Source: Nostoc sp. KVJ3
GTDB taxonomy: Bacteria; Cyanobacteriota; Cyanobacteriia; Cyanobacteriales; Nostocaceae
Assembly: GCF_026127265.1 (NCBI RefSeq)
Contig: NZ_WWFG01000006.1
Coordinates: 1 to 64,000 of the forward strand
Direction: 5' to 3'
DNA: 64,000 nucleotides
This document shows, in pieces, positions 30,716 to 40,500 of this stretch; within the stretch, counting starts at the first letter, position 1, and every line of letters starts with the position of its first letter. The notes under the pieces are model-generated. The model was given only the letters and a program-made list of their open reading frames with translations, was not told the DNA's origin and made no database searches. A program made the translations under genes and the position numbers.

Positions 30716-31507
30716 ATGCTGAATCAAAAAAATAAAACTCAACCCAGAGAACCATTGCAATTACTTAGTTACAACAAATATGTAACAACAAGAGTTGGGA
30801 TAATTTCTCTAGCTGGGTTTTCAATGGCTGCGCTTTCTCTGTTATTACAATTTCTAAATTATGGAGCAATTAGTGTTTTAAATAAAAAACAATTGGCATT
30901 AGTACAACTCTCATCAGGAGATACCATTACAGCCAGAGCAGTAGACCCAAAAGAACGGTCTGATGAAGTAATTAAAAAATTTGTTTCTGATACTTTTATT
31001 GAAATGCTTAACTGGGATGGTTTAGTAAGAACTTTTAATGAAAAAGGCGAACCTATTACTAAACAAGATACTGGGGTAGAAGTAGGCAGACTTGATAAGA
31101 AATCTAATAGCCGAGTCACAAGTAAAGCTTATGAAGCTGCATTTGCTTTGAGTGAAAATGGAGGATTTAGAGCCGCATTTCTGAAAAAATTAGCCTCAAT
31201 TACTCCCACGAGCATATTTAATGGTGATACGCAAGTATCTTTAATCCCTAGATTTATTTCACAGCCACGGCAACTCAAAGATGGTCAATGGGAAATAGAT
31301 TTTATTGGTACGCTCGTAACTTTTGAACGTAGTGATAATTCGGGCAAAGGGATTACTTTTAATAAAACCATTACACTTTCATCAATTTCTAATCCAGAGT
31401 ATATCCCAGCTAATACTAGCGAACTAGCTAAGAAAATCTATGCAGCCCGTCGCGCCGGATTAGAAATTACCGAAATTGTCGATTTAGATTTTGGCAAAAG
31501 AAAATGA
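30716..31507 (+). CDS. VirB8/TraE-like inner-membrane protein
   Basis: 263 residues. One membrane helix (VGIISLAGFSMAALSLLLQFL, about 28-48) after a short cytoplasmic N-terminus, then a periplasmic domain with mixed helix and strand. The segment KFVSDTFIEMLNW and the late GQWEIDFIGTLVTFE resemble the NTF2-like fold of VirB8/TraE. The last four nucleotides overlap the start of the VirB10-like gene (ATGA), indicating coupled translation. The gene order B6-B8-B10-B9 supports the role. Confidence 0.62.
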   Translation: MLNQKNKTQPREPLQLLSYNKYVTTRVGIISLAGFSMAALSLLLQFLNYGAISVLNKKQLALVQLSSGDTITARAVDPKERSDEVIKKFVSDTFIEMLNWDGLVRTFNEKGEPITKQDTGVEVGRLDKKSNSRVTSKAYEAAFALSENGGFRAAFLKKLASITPTSIFNGDTQVSLIPRFISQPRQLKDGQWEIDFIGTLVTFERSDNSGKGITFNKTITLSSISNPEYIPANTSELAKKIYAARRAGLEITEIVDLDFGKRK

Positions 31508-33057
31508 GTGAAGAGAATAATAAAAATGGGTCTGTATCGACTTTAGAGGATTTGCTCAAAATAGATGATGCTAATAAAAGTAATGGTAATAAAGCAGCAG
31601 AACCGGAAAGTTTATTAGTACCGACTAAGCACACATTTGTCACTTCTCCTTGGTCAAGACTAGCAATAATTGCTGTCCCTTTTGGAGTTGGATTTTTAGC
31701 TATATTTTTGATGCTCAATGGTGTTTTCAATCCCGCACCAGCACCAAAGATTGCTCAAAAGCCAGGGGAAACTATTACTGCTACAGAACAAACACAAGAT
31801 GATGAGGGGGATGGTGACGCTCGTGCAAAACTAGCTCTGTCGGATCAAGAAGATGAGTTAGGTCGTATTAACAAAAATAAAAAAGACCAACCTGCGCCAG
31901 TACCAGTTTCTCAAACTGAAAAGGTCGTGCCATCTAGCCCACCATCTCCACAACCTGCGCCACGGACTGTTCAAAATACACAACCACGTCGCGTAACTCA
32001 GACTACACCACAACCGATTAGAACCTACACTCCGCCACCAACAAGCACGAGTTTTTCTCCAAGACCATCTATATCTGCACGGACACTCACGCCCCTAGAT
32101 CCCCTTAAGCAATTGAACAAACTTCGTAGCATCGGTTCTTATGGCAAAATCGCCTACACCGAAACTAGCACCAGTAAACAATCTTCATTAGATCCATATC
32201 TTGCTCAAGCTCAAGCAATTCAAAATCAACCGAATGAACAAACAGATACAAACAATTTTGACCAAACCACGCCGCAAAACTCAAGCGAGTCGATTGAAAA
32301 GATCCGCCCCAGGTGGCAAGCGACTTCTAAAGTTAACAAGATTACTTTAGCTAACAATTATTTACCTCAAGAAAGCCAAATTCTCCAAGGTAAACAAACT
32401 CGTTATTTGACAGTTGGCTCATTTGCTAGTGGTGTGATTGTTACCCCATTAGTTCAAACCACAGTTAATGGTTCAGGAAAGACACAAACACCAACCTCTA
32501 ATAACACTAAGTCTATTGCTAGACTGCAAGAGGATTTACGCGATAACTATGGGCAAGTGGCAATCCCTTCGGGTAGTTTATTGGCAGTCGAGTTAGCTTC
32601 AGTTGATGGCGGCAGTTACGCTGTTGCTTATGTCAGAGCGATCATCAAAGATAATACAGAATATCCTATTTCTGCGGGTGCGATTTCCGTGACAGGAGTT
32701 GGTGGTAGACCCCTAATAGCTCGAAGATTTCAGGACAGGGGTGGCGAGATTGCCCGTAGTGACTTGTTTGGTGGCGCTGTGTCTGCATTAGGGAAGGTTG
32801 GGGAGATTATGAACCAACCGGATAGTGAAGAAGAAATTTCTGATGAATTCACAGGCAGGATTCGCAAACGTAGTAGTGGCAATCAGCGCAATCTCACAGG
32901 TGCGTTAATGTCAGGGTTTTTTGGTCAAGTTAGCCAAAACATCAGCCAACGTAATCAACGTAATACTCAAGAAATTACTTCTCGCCCTAATACTTGGTTT
33001 ATTCCACAGGGAACCAAAGTCACTTTTAATGTAAATCGTTCTTTGGAGTTGCCATGA
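31504..33057 (+). CDS. VirB10/TrbI/TraB-like scaffold protein
   Basis: 517 residues. Cytoplasmic N-terminus, one membrane helix (LAIIAVPFGVGFLAIFLMLNGVF, about 53-75), and a long proline-rich periplasmic stretch (about 125-190; PVPVSQTEKVVPSSPPSPQPAPR). The C-terminal domain (about 290-510) has VAIPSGSLLAVELASVDGGSYAVAYVRAI and ends WFIPQGTKVTFNVNRSLEL, all characteristic of VirB10/TrbI. It would span the envelope and link ATPases to the outer pore. It overlaps both neighbours by 4 nt. Confidence 0.8.
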   Translation: MSEENNKNGSVSTLEDLLKIDDANKSNGNKAAEPESLLVPTKHTFVTSPWSRLAIIAVPFGVGFLAIFLMLNGVFNPAPAPKIAQKPGETITATEQTQDDEGDGDARAKLALSDQEDELGRINKNKKDQPAPVPVSQTEKVVPSSPPSPQPAPRTVQNTQPRRVTQTTPQPIRTYTPPPTSTSFSPRPSISARTLTPLDPLKQLNKLRSIGSYGKIAYTETSTSKQSSLDPYLAQAQAIQNQPNEQTDTNNFDQTTPQNSSESIEKIRPRWQATSKVNKITLANNYLPQESQILQGKQTRYLTVGSFASGVIVTPLVQTTVNGSGKTQTPTSNNTKSIARLQEDLRDNYGQVAIPSGSLLAVELASVDGGSYAVAYVRAIIKDNTEYPISAGAISVTGVGGRPLIARRFQDRGGEIARSDLFGGAVSALGKVGEIMNQPDSEEEISDEFTGRIRKRSSGNQRNLTGALMSGFFGQVSQNISQRNQRNTQEITSRPNTWFIPQGTKVTFNVNRSLELP

Positions 33058-33869
33058 AAAGCGTAATTAACACAGTTACAAGCGGCACTCTAGCGTTGGC
33101 TCTCGCCGCGACTCCACTATCCACAATTGCCGCACCAGTCGTTCGCACCATCAAACAAACTCAAGCTAGTGGGACGCAGGCCAAACTACAAACTATCAAC
33201 GTTTGGAATGGTCACGGTGTAGCAATTTCTTTCTATGAAATTGGCGAGACAATTAAAAAAGTCTGGTTAGATGATCCGTCGCAAATTCTGCTTGACACAG
33301 ATGGTTGTTTAGAGGGATTGGATCAGAATTGCTCTAGCCCCGGTGCTGGGCTGATTCATCTGCGACGGATCAAGAGAATAAACATTCCCGGAATACCGCA
33401 AACATCTACCACTTTGTTAACAGTAGTTACGCAGTCATCCTCTGGTGAACGCAAGACTTACAGTTTTCGACTAGCAACAAGTAATGGCACTCCTAAATAT
33501 AGTCAAGTGGCGATCAAGGCTGATGTGGCACGAGAACAAACAGTCCCGAAGCCTCAATTGCAATCATTAGTTAAAACACAGCAAACAATTAACCAAATTC
33601 GAGGCGGTATTGTTGTAGCTATTAAAAGTGGATGGATGAATCAGCAAGATGAACTACATCAACGATTGCAAAAGTTAATCGGTTATTTACAAGCAGGTGA
33701 TGACATTTCTACTGCTGCTAATAAGGCTTCTGTTTCCCAAAAACTAGTTAATAAATTAATCGCTTTGAGTAATAGTTCTGTTGAAGAATTCAGAAGTCAA
33801 AAGTCAGGAGCCAGAATAAAGAACGTGGGAGACTTAAACTCGATTATTTATCCGCTTTTTCGTAGATAA
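33054..33869 (+). CDS. VirB9/TrbG/TraK-like protein with repeat-derived C-terminus
   Basis: 271 residues. Signal peptide (LALALAATPLSTIAAP), then a beta-rich domain starting QTINVWNGHGVAISFYEIGETIKKVWLDDPS, which recalls the N-terminal domain of VirB9/TraK. A helical segment follows. The final codons read through a GAATTCAGAAGTC...GGAGCCAGAAT dispersed repeat, giving EEFRSQKSGARI, so the last 35 residues may not be ancestral. Start overlaps the VirB10-like stop by 4 nt. It is likely the outer-membrane-associated channel protein of the transfer apparatus. Confidence 0.6.
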   Translation: MKSVINTVTSGTLALALAATPLSTIAAPVVRTIKQTQASGTQAKLQTINVWNGHGVAISFYEIGETIKKVWLDDPSQILLDTDGCLEGLDQNCSSPGAGLIHLRRIKRINIPGIPQTSTTLLTVVTQSSSGERKTYSFRLATSNGTPKYSQVAIKADVAREQTVPKPQLQSLVKTQQTINQIRGGIVVAIKSGWMNQQDELHQRLQKLIGYLQAGDDISTAANKASVSQKLVNKLIALSNSSVEEFRSQKSGARIKNVGDLNSIIYPLFRR

Positions 33870-33895
33870 ATTATTCTGACTCCTGACGACTGACG
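33785..33895. repeat. Dispersed hairpin repeat straddling a stop codon
   Basis: GAATTCAGAAGTC...AGGAGCCAGAAT (33787-33817) inside the VirB9-like gene, with the inverted arm ATTCTGACTCCTGAC at about 33872-33887 just past the stop. Same repeat family as 3.15 and 24.2 kb. Confidence 0.75.
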
Positions 33896-33936
33896 TATGT
33901 ATTCTGTTTGATAATTTAACACGGCGGTAATGGCTT

Positions 33937-35141
33937 ATGAAATCATCTTTTCGCCTCAATGATAACGCCTTACGTTACTTCCTTTTTTTTGGTTTAGTAG
34001 GTAGCTTATTGATTCATAGTTTTATCAAGTATGGGCTACTCAATCAAACCATTGGGTTAATCATGCCCAAAGCCTCTGCACAAGTACCCGTTATCAATTC
34101 TCCTAATGGGTTGACTCCTGATTGGTCGCGTTTCAAATTCAGCGACATGATTATTTCTCTTAGTGGCAGTGTTACCTACCCAGGTACAAGAGGTACAGAA
34201 ACAGAAACTAGAACCTGGGCAGCAGGACAAAGCATTAGCGAGTTTATGGAACTAGGAGATTTTGAAACACCTCAATTAGCAATAGAAAATTTAAATCTCT
34301 CAACCATAGCTTCAGTGCAAGGAATCAATTTAAGTGGGTTAACATTAGATGATTTTCAATTAACAAGATGGCAGACTTTACCATCTTTAACCAAAGCGAT
34401 CCCTGGCTTAGGTAATAGAAATGTTACAAGTGTTAAACCTGTGAGCGATTTTTTGAGAAGATTTGGAATTACTGGGGCACAATAGGTAACGCCAGCCGAA
34501 ATTCTCGTTTACGTGACGTTCAATTAGGAAGAGTAATAAATTTAAAAAATTACTCACTAACATCTATTTCCGACATTGAAAACACATCTATTAATAGATT
34601 TGAGAATTGGCAAGACTCCAAAATTAATGGGGTACCTGGACTATCAACTTTGACATGGGATAATTTGCCAGGGCTGGAAACACTCGACCTTTCATTTGTT
34701 GCCAAAGTTGATCTGCCATTGGGAGATATTGAAGCTAACCGTACCCGCTCCATATCTGGTAGCTACCAAGATGGCTTTAACGTTCCCTGTCTACAAAACA
34801 ATTGCGCTCATACGGAAATGTCCGGCATTGGTGAGACTACTGGAACACAGTGGATATCCGGGAAATTCCAAAAGGTTAATGGTGGATTTGGCATTTTAAA
34901 AGCTCTTAATGATGGTAAAGAGCCTACTGGTCGAAACCCCTTTGGTTCCAGCTTTAAGCAAGTTGTTTGGAATATTTATGAAGACAGTGGAAAGGTGGAG
35001 ACTACTATGTTTTTCCGCATCTGCAAAACTATACCCTTCATTGGTCGCACTTGCAGTCCATACTTCATTGGGCCTGTGCCTTTTATTGAGTACCGAGAGA
35101 AAGACCCTATCGTTCTTGGTGAACCTAATTCTCTACCTTAA
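33937..35141 (+). pseudogene. Conjugation-operon protein of unknown function, 1-nt frameshift
   Basis: 33937-34485 gives 182 residues with an N-terminal hydrophobic segment (YFLFFGLVGSLLIHSF) and an Ala-x-Ala-like site (PKASAQ). The frame that continues (IGNASRNSRLRDVQLGRV...) runs to 35141. The join is at 34481-34482, where CAATAGG would need one more A (CAA ATA GGT). Repaired length is 401 residues. The second part has paired cysteines (NVPCLQNNCAH; FRICKTIPFIGRTCSPYF) as in exported proteins. No family recognised. It lies between VirB9-like and VirD4 genes, 1 nt before the latter, so a secretion-apparatus role is likely. Confidence 0.6.
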
Positions 35142-35142
35142 A

Positions 35143-36912
35143 ATGAGCAAATCTTTCAAAATAAATAGCGCTAATCCTCAAGGATTTCGATTTGAGCAAT
35201 TACAAAATCATAATGACGCAATTGGCAAGTACACTCACTCTCTTTTCACCCCCAATGGACTAACAGTTTTGTCCTTACTTGGTGCTTATATTTTGATGAG
35301 GGTATTTTTTGGCGATGGTAACAAGAAGAAAATTGCTACCTCTTATTGGGGTGGAGCTAAAGAAACTGCTACTGCTCAGAAAAAAGCCATCTTGCAAATC
35401 GTCAATCCCCAATGTGATAGTGCGGCACTTTACATTGGTAAGCATCAGGTAAAAGGTGGTGGCACTACTTTCTATATCCCTGATGTGCAACGGGGTACGG
35501 CAGTCATCGGCGCTCCCGGTAGTGGTAAAACATTCAGTGCCATCAACCCGATGATTTACTCGGCAATTGATCAAGAATTTCCATGTATAGTTTATGACTT
35601 CAAATACCCTTCTCAAGCGAAAGTTGCTGCCTATGCTAAATATAAGGGCTATGATGTTCACATCTTTGCACCGGGATTTCCTGAATCTGAAGTTTGCAAT
35701 CCTCTAGATTTTCTTCGGGATAGTAGTGATGCCGAATCGTCCCGACAAATTTCCACTGTCATCAATAAGAATTTTCGACTTTTGGGCAATTCAACTGAAG
35801 ATGGGTTCTTTGGCCCTTCAGGGGATCAGCTGACTCAGGCAATTCTGATGTTAGCTAAAGAGTTCGGTCAATTCGCAGATGTTATGACTTGCGCCGCGAT
35901 ACTTTCTAGCGAACAAATGGTCAAACGCCTGATGGCTGCCTCTCTCAATCCTTGGGTGAAAATTGCCTTTGGGCAACTGTTCAGTTCTGCTGCATCTGAA
36001 AAAACTGTTGCAGGCATTGTTGCTACCGCCAGTATTATGTTCACTCGCTTTATGGCGAAAAACACCTTGGGCTGTTTCATCGGTAAGACAACTTTACCTT
36101 TGGAAATTAAAGGAAAGCAGATGATTATCTTTGGGTTGGACAGAGAACGCCGAGATGCAGTAGGGCCCCTGATGACCAGCATTTTACACATGACCATCGC
36201 CCGTAACATTGCCAAAAAGCGACTTGATCCACTGATCGTTGCACTGGATGAATTACCCTCGATTTACTTACCTGATTTATATAGGTGGCTCAACGAATCT
36301 CGCTCTGAGGGCTTCTGCGGTATTATCGGCTTCCAAAATATGGGGCAGCTTGAGAAGAACTACGGTAAGGATATTGCTAAAGCTATCCTTGGCGCTTGCA
36401 GCACTAAGTTTATATTCAATCCTGGTGAGAACGAGTCGGCGCAATTATTCTCCAACTTCTTGGGTGATGAAGAGATTAAGTACAAGCAAAAAAGCCGTTC
36501 TACTGGTAGTAAAAATAATAGCACGAGCATCAGCGACCAAGAAAAAACTAGAAAGCTTTTTGAATCGGCTCAATTTCTGAAGTTAATTGCTGGTAAATGC
36601 GTTTTCATTAACCCTGCTTATGCTAATAGAAAGGAGGGGTCTGTTCCTTTACTCAAAACTATCAAAATTTCTCAAACCCTCAAAAATATTGATAAGTACA
36701 ATCAACTTAAATGGGCGAGAATTGTTAGTTTACTGGCTAGGAAGAGTACACAGAAATTTCCCTCTGAGCAAGATTTAGCTTTGCGAGTTAAGCAAGTCGA
36801 GCAGCGTTTTCCAATTCCCGACAATCCTCAAGCTGTTTCTAATAATTCTAGACTGACATTCAAAGAAGTCGGCAGCATGATTAATCAAAACAAATCTGAC
36901 AGTGGAATTTGA
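35143..36912 (+). CDS. VirD4/TraG/TraD-type coupling ATPase
   Basis: 589 residues from the ATG at 35143; the frame is open further upstream, but that part overlaps the previous gene. One hydrophobic helix near residues 40-55 (GLTVLSLLGAYILMRVFF). Walker A GAPGSGKTFSA; YDFKYPSQAKVA; Walker B LIVALDELPSIYLPDL; then GFCGIIGFQNMGQLEKNYG, the conserved glutamine-bearing motif of coupling proteins; ACSTKFIFNPGE and FSNFLGDEE follow. The family docks the relaxosome at the secretion channel and pumps DNA. It stands between the mating-pair genes and a relaxase-like gene, the expected place. Confidence 0.88.
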   Translation: MSKSFKINSANPQGFRFEQLQNHNDAIGKYTHSLFTPNGLTVLSLLGAYILMRVFFGDGNKKKIATSYWGGAKETATAQKKAILQIVNPQCDSAALYIGKHQVKGGGTTFYIPDVQRGTAVIGAPGSGKTFSAINPMIYSAIDQEFPCIVYDFKYPSQAKVAAYAKYKGYDVHIFAPGFPESEVCNPLDFLRDSSDAESSRQISTVINKNFRLLGNSTEDGFFGPSGDQLTQAILMLAKEFGQFADVMTCAAILSSEQMVKRLMAASLNPWVKIAFGQLFSSAASEKTVAGIVATASIMFTRFMAKNTLGCFIGKTTLPLEIKGKQMIIFGLDRERRDAVGPLMTSILHMTIARNIAKKRLDPLIVALDELPSIYLPDLYRWLNESRSEGFCGIIGFQNMGQLEKNYGKDIAKAILGACSTKFIFNPGENESAQLFSNFLGDEEIKYKQKSRSTGSKNNSTSISDQEKTRKLFESAQFLKLIAGKCVFINPAYANRKEGSVPLLKTIKISQTLKNIDKYNQLKWARIVSLLARKSTQKFPSEQDLALRVKQVEQRFPIPDNPQAVSNNSRLTFKEVGSMINQNKSDSGI

Positions 36913-36917
36913 TTGTT

Positions 36918-37409
36918 ATGAAAATGACTATTGAAGAATTAAAAATTAATAATTTTGAACTAATTCAAACACTATCTCAAGAAAAAATTTTGGCGAATGG
37001 TAGTTTTATTGATATTAGTCTGCCTCCCCTTCAAATTATTCAGGAGTTTAAGACTTTATCTAAAACTAGACGAAAGCTGAGGAATTTGGGCATATATACT
37101 ATCATCAGCTTAAAAAACACTTACATCCAACTAAATCAAGAATCTTGTCTGAAAATTGTTAACCAATATATTCACGGTATCGGCTGGCATGATTTGCAGT
37201 ATATCTGTTTTTTAGATATTCAAAAGGGCAATATTTATATTCATATTATTTTTAATCGCATTACACCCCAAGGTAAGCTCATCGATATCAAATGCTTGGG
37301 GGCTAACTGGCAACAATATGAGGTTCTGCGCCAATCTTGTTCTCTCATCATCGACAACCCTGTTCATAACAAATATTTGCAAAGGCGATTCTGCAACTGT
37401 TGCGGTTAG
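36918..37409 (+). CDS. Degenerate relaxase-like (HUH-fold) protein
   Basis: 163 residues from the ATG at 36918. The pattern FIDISLPPLQIIQEF, CLKIVNQYIHGIGWHDLQYICFLDI, NIYIHIIFNRITPQGKLID and WQQYEVLRQSC follows relaxase/mobilisation nucleases of the MobP type, whose core is 'hQyvvv.H.d..h.HiHivvnRi'. The histidines are not complete: the place of the HxH pair reads YIH, and the nucleophilic Tyr is not obvious. It is either an inactive accessory relaxase or a decayed one. It follows the coupling protein gene directly. An active MobV relaxase is encoded elsewhere (53991-55696). Confidence 0.5.
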   Translation: MKMTIEELKINNFELIQTLSQEKILANGSFIDISLPPLQIIQEFKTLSKTRRKLRNLGIYTIISLKNTYIQLNQESCLKIVNQYIHGIGWHDLQYICFLDIQKGNIYIHIIFNRITPQGKLIDIKCLGANWQQYEVLRQSCSLIIDNPVHNKYLQRRFCNCCG

Positions 37410-37518
37410 ACAAGAATGTAGAAAGGAAAGGAAAGGAAAAGCGAAAAAGAATGAATTTTAATCCGTTTACCCTTTACCTTTTACCCTTTACCCTTTACTC
37501 TGCTACACCCAAATAAAT

Positions 37519-39021
37519 ATGTTTGATGAACGACATTTGCAACTCACTTCCGCTTACGCTAGAGCTAGTCAGCATTTTATTAGAGCTTTTATTTATCCTT
37601 TAGGAGAGTTTATTTATAAATCAATCGAATCAGCTATTGATTTAAAATGTCGAATCGAAATAGGAGAAGAAACTTATTTTCTTACTCCTGATGAGGATGG
37701 TGGCTGGAAATGGTCTAAAAATAACTTTGAAGGTGTAACAGATGAGGAAATAGAACAAGTAGAAGAGATGATGGCATATTTATTGCCTAAACTTCTTCCC
37801 GGCAGTAATGATATAACACCGTCGAATTTTTCTCCTGAGCCTGATTTACCTCCAGTTTTACCTAACCCCAATTCCCCCTTAATTCTTCCGCCTTCTGCCA
37901 CATCTGTTGAGTTTTTAACTATACAGATGTGGCAGAACACCCAGGAATATCTACCTATTCAAGACCAAGAAAATCTAGGTTTAAATGCTTCCATCCATAG
38001 AAATGTTTTTTTTACAGTTGAAAGCGCCAACAATGGCATAAGTAGTAAAAAACTTGAGCGACAAAATACTCAACATATCCCGCCTCACCCAGAACATATT
38101 GATCCGCAACATTGGCACGAACTCGTAGTAGGCAGCGCGATCGCACCAGATATTGCACATCTCAACTTCTCTAGTCTTCATTTTAGCTATGTCGGTGGCG
38201 AACATGAAGCTTGGGAACGGCTGATGATCAGCGACAAACTCTCACGTACAAATACAGGTAGCCTCTCTATTAGGCTTTTAGAACTCTATTCCCATCTAGA
38301 TGCAGGTGGCTGGTGGTGTAATTCAGGAGTAGATCCGCGCACATTTGCTAATCTTACCCCTGGTGAGCAACCTCAAATTAAAGAATGGGGATGTTATAAG
38401 CCAAACCGCCCCAGACCCAAAACCGTGAAAAAAGATGGGTTCACTGTTGCGGTTGAAGGCAAGTTCATTAAATATGAGCATCCACCATCAGTTGATTTGA
38501 GTATTTTCTTACTAGATGTCCCAGGGGAAATTGCCCAAAATATTTACTCAAAAGCTGGAGTAAACCCCACCGATAGCGATCGCTTGAATGGTTTTTGGTA
38601 TTGTGTGTATAAACACAATATCCCACTCGTCATTACAGAGGGGGCGAAGAAGGCGGCTAGTCTGTTAAGCCAGGGTCATGCTGCCATCGGACTACCGGGA
38701 ATTTCCTCCGGCTATCGCTCACCTAAAAACGAGTGGGGCAAGAAAATTGGTGATTCCTATCTGGCTGATGAGTTAGCTGTTTTCGCAACTTCTGGTAGAG
38801 AAATCAAAATCTGCTTTGATTATGAAACGAAGCCTGAAACTAAGCTCAATATCCAAAGAGATATTTGGAAAACAGGAAGCTTATTACAAGAATTTGGTGC
38901 TGTCGTTAAAGTAGTAACGCTGCCAGGGCCGGATAAAGGTGTAGATGATTTTATAGTTTCACAAGGAAAAGAAGCTTTTGAAAAGTTATCTGCCGGGGCT
39001 ATATCATTGGTGACAAGTTAA
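37519..39021 (+). pseudogene. DUF3854/Toprim-type primase-like protein, 5' part cut by IS4-family element
   Basis: 500 residues as read. The final residues (after AGAIS) come from the inserted element, whose left end is at 39006. The N-terminal 190 residues are divergent. From about 195 (EHIDPQHWHELVVGSAIAPDIAHLNF) it parallels the CyRepA1 N-terminus: SDKLSRTNTGSLSIRLLELYSHL, KFIKYEHPP, VITEGAKKAASLLSQG and ICFDYETKPE give the Toprim Glu and Asp residues. No helicase domain follows. Removal of the IS joins it in frame to 40512-42426, a 1133-residue protein. Position after the coupling protein suggests a transfer primase. Confidence 0.75.
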
Positions 39022-40500
39022 GGAAAAGGAGAAATTGTCAAGGGTGATATTTGTAGTGTTCAAAAATAGTGGGAAACTCAATCTAGACAAGTAATTGAGC
39101 GATTGAGACTTAGCCATGACCACCAGCAAAAAAACCAATAGAGACCATGCCAAAAAGAAACACAGACCAATGGTGGAAGACGAAGTAATTGCAGAGCAAC
39201 TGGAAAGATTACTGACACCAGCGATTACAAATCAAGAAAATTACTACCGAAAACTAGGACTCAGGGAACGGATACTGAATTTACCATTGATGATGGCTGC
39301 GGTGCTGACCTTGTTATGGAGAGATGTAGCAGGAGTCAGGGAACTGACAAGAATGTTAGCCAGAGACGGTTTTCTGTGGTGTAATCCCACAAAAGTTAGT
39401 CAACAAGCAGTATCACAGAGATTTTTGACATTTCCATCAGAATTATTTGAAAAAGTATTTAAAGATTTATTGCCTAGTTTGAGAGCGGCTTGGCATAGTA
39501 GAAATAAACGTCCATTACCAGAAAGTATTCAGTTTACATTATTAAAATTCGAGAAAATTTGGATAGTAGACGGGTCAACACTGGAGGCATTGTTTAGGAA
39601 AATACAAAGTTTAGAGGAAGCTCAAAGAGGACAATTAGCAGGAAAGATGAGTACAGTCATTGATTTAATGACCAGATTACCTGTAGAAATTTGGTTTGAA
39701 GAAAATCCTAAAGCTTCTGATACTAAACTAGAAGAAAATATCCTAAATTTAGTTAGAGCCGGAACTTTACTCTTATTAGATAGAGGTTTTTATCACTTTA
39801 ACTTTTGGCATCAATTAATCGAGAATAAAGTTGACTTTATTACCAGAATAAAGAAAGGAGCAGCAATCAAAGTAGAACAGGTGTTGACAGATAGTTATGG
39901 ACTGCGAGACCGGAAGATACGTCTCGGTTCTGGCACTAAAAAGACTCCGTTTATAACTTTACGTTTGATTGAAGTAAGGTCGGGAAAAACATGGCATTCT
40001 TATTTAACCAGCGTCCTAGACCCTCATGTTTTACCCCCTTATGTAGTAGCAGATTTATATCGGCGGCGTTGGCGAATTGAAGATGCTTTTAATATAGTCA
40101 AAAGACTCTTGGGGTTAAGTTATTTATGGACAGGTTCAATTAATGGAATTAAGTTACAAATTTGGGCGACGTGGTTATTTTATGCGGTTTTAGTAGATTT
40201 AGGTGATGCCGTAGCGGATGAACTCTCTCTACCCTTTGATGAAATCTCATTAGAAATGATTTATCGTGGTCTTTACCATTTTACAATGGCTCATCAAAAA
40301 GGTAACACAACAGATACTATTAAGTATTTTGCTGACCCTCAAAATCGAGATTTAGGTATTATCAAACAGAAGCGAAAACCAAACGTTAAGTTAATTGTCG
40401 CTCCTTTTCCTGATCTCCAACGAGGGTCTGACCAGTTTTTTTTCAGCGATTCTCTCAAAGCCTCTTGACAAAAGACTTACAGCTTTAACTTGTCACCAAT
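39006..40500 (+). mobile_element. IS4-family insertion sequence, 1495 bp
   Basis: Perfect 16-bp terminal inverted repeats ATTGGTGACAAGTTAA, flanked by an 11-bp target duplication GGGGCTATATC at 38995-39005 and 40501-40511. It holds one transposase gene. The insertion splits a Toprim-type gene in frame-preserving fashion, so it is recent. Confidence 0.93.
39116..40468 (+). CDS. IS4-family transposase
   Basis: 450 residues. DDE catalytic positions are visible as IWIVDGSTLE (first Asp), TLLLLDRGFYHF (second Asp) and YRRRWRIEDAFNIVK, the Y-R-E-K signature with the catalytic Glu. It fills most of the 1495-bp element and appears intact. DDE transposases of this family move the element by cut-and-paste with 10-12 bp target duplications, in line with the 11 bp seen here. 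Confidence 0.92.
   Translation: MTTSKKTNRDHAKKKHRPMVEDEVIAEQLERLLTPAITNQENYYRKLGLRERILNLPLMMAAVLTLLWRDVAGVRELTRMLARDGFLWCNPTKVSQQAVSQRFLTFPSELFEKVFKDLLPSLRAAWHSRNKRPLPESIQFTLLKFEKIWIVDGSTLEALFRKIQSLEEAQRGQLAGKMSTVIDLMTRLPVEIWFEENPKASDTKLEENILNLVRAGTLLLLDRGFYHFNFWHQLIENKVDFITRIKKGAAIKVEQVLTDSYGLRDRKIRLGSGTKKTPFITLRLIEVRSGKTWHSYLTSVLDPHVLPPYVVADLYRRRWRIEDAFNIVKRLLGLSYLWTGSINGIKLQIWATWLFYAVLVDLGDAVADELSLPFDEISLEMIYRGLYHFTMAHQKGNTTDTIKYFADPQNRDLGIIKQKRKPNVKLIVAPFPDLQRGSDQFFFSDSLKAS

Noticed and set aside
34909..35142. Upstream extension of the VirD4 frame
   Set aside because: Overlaps the real end of the preceding gene in another frame; the ATG at 35143 gives the expected N-terminus.
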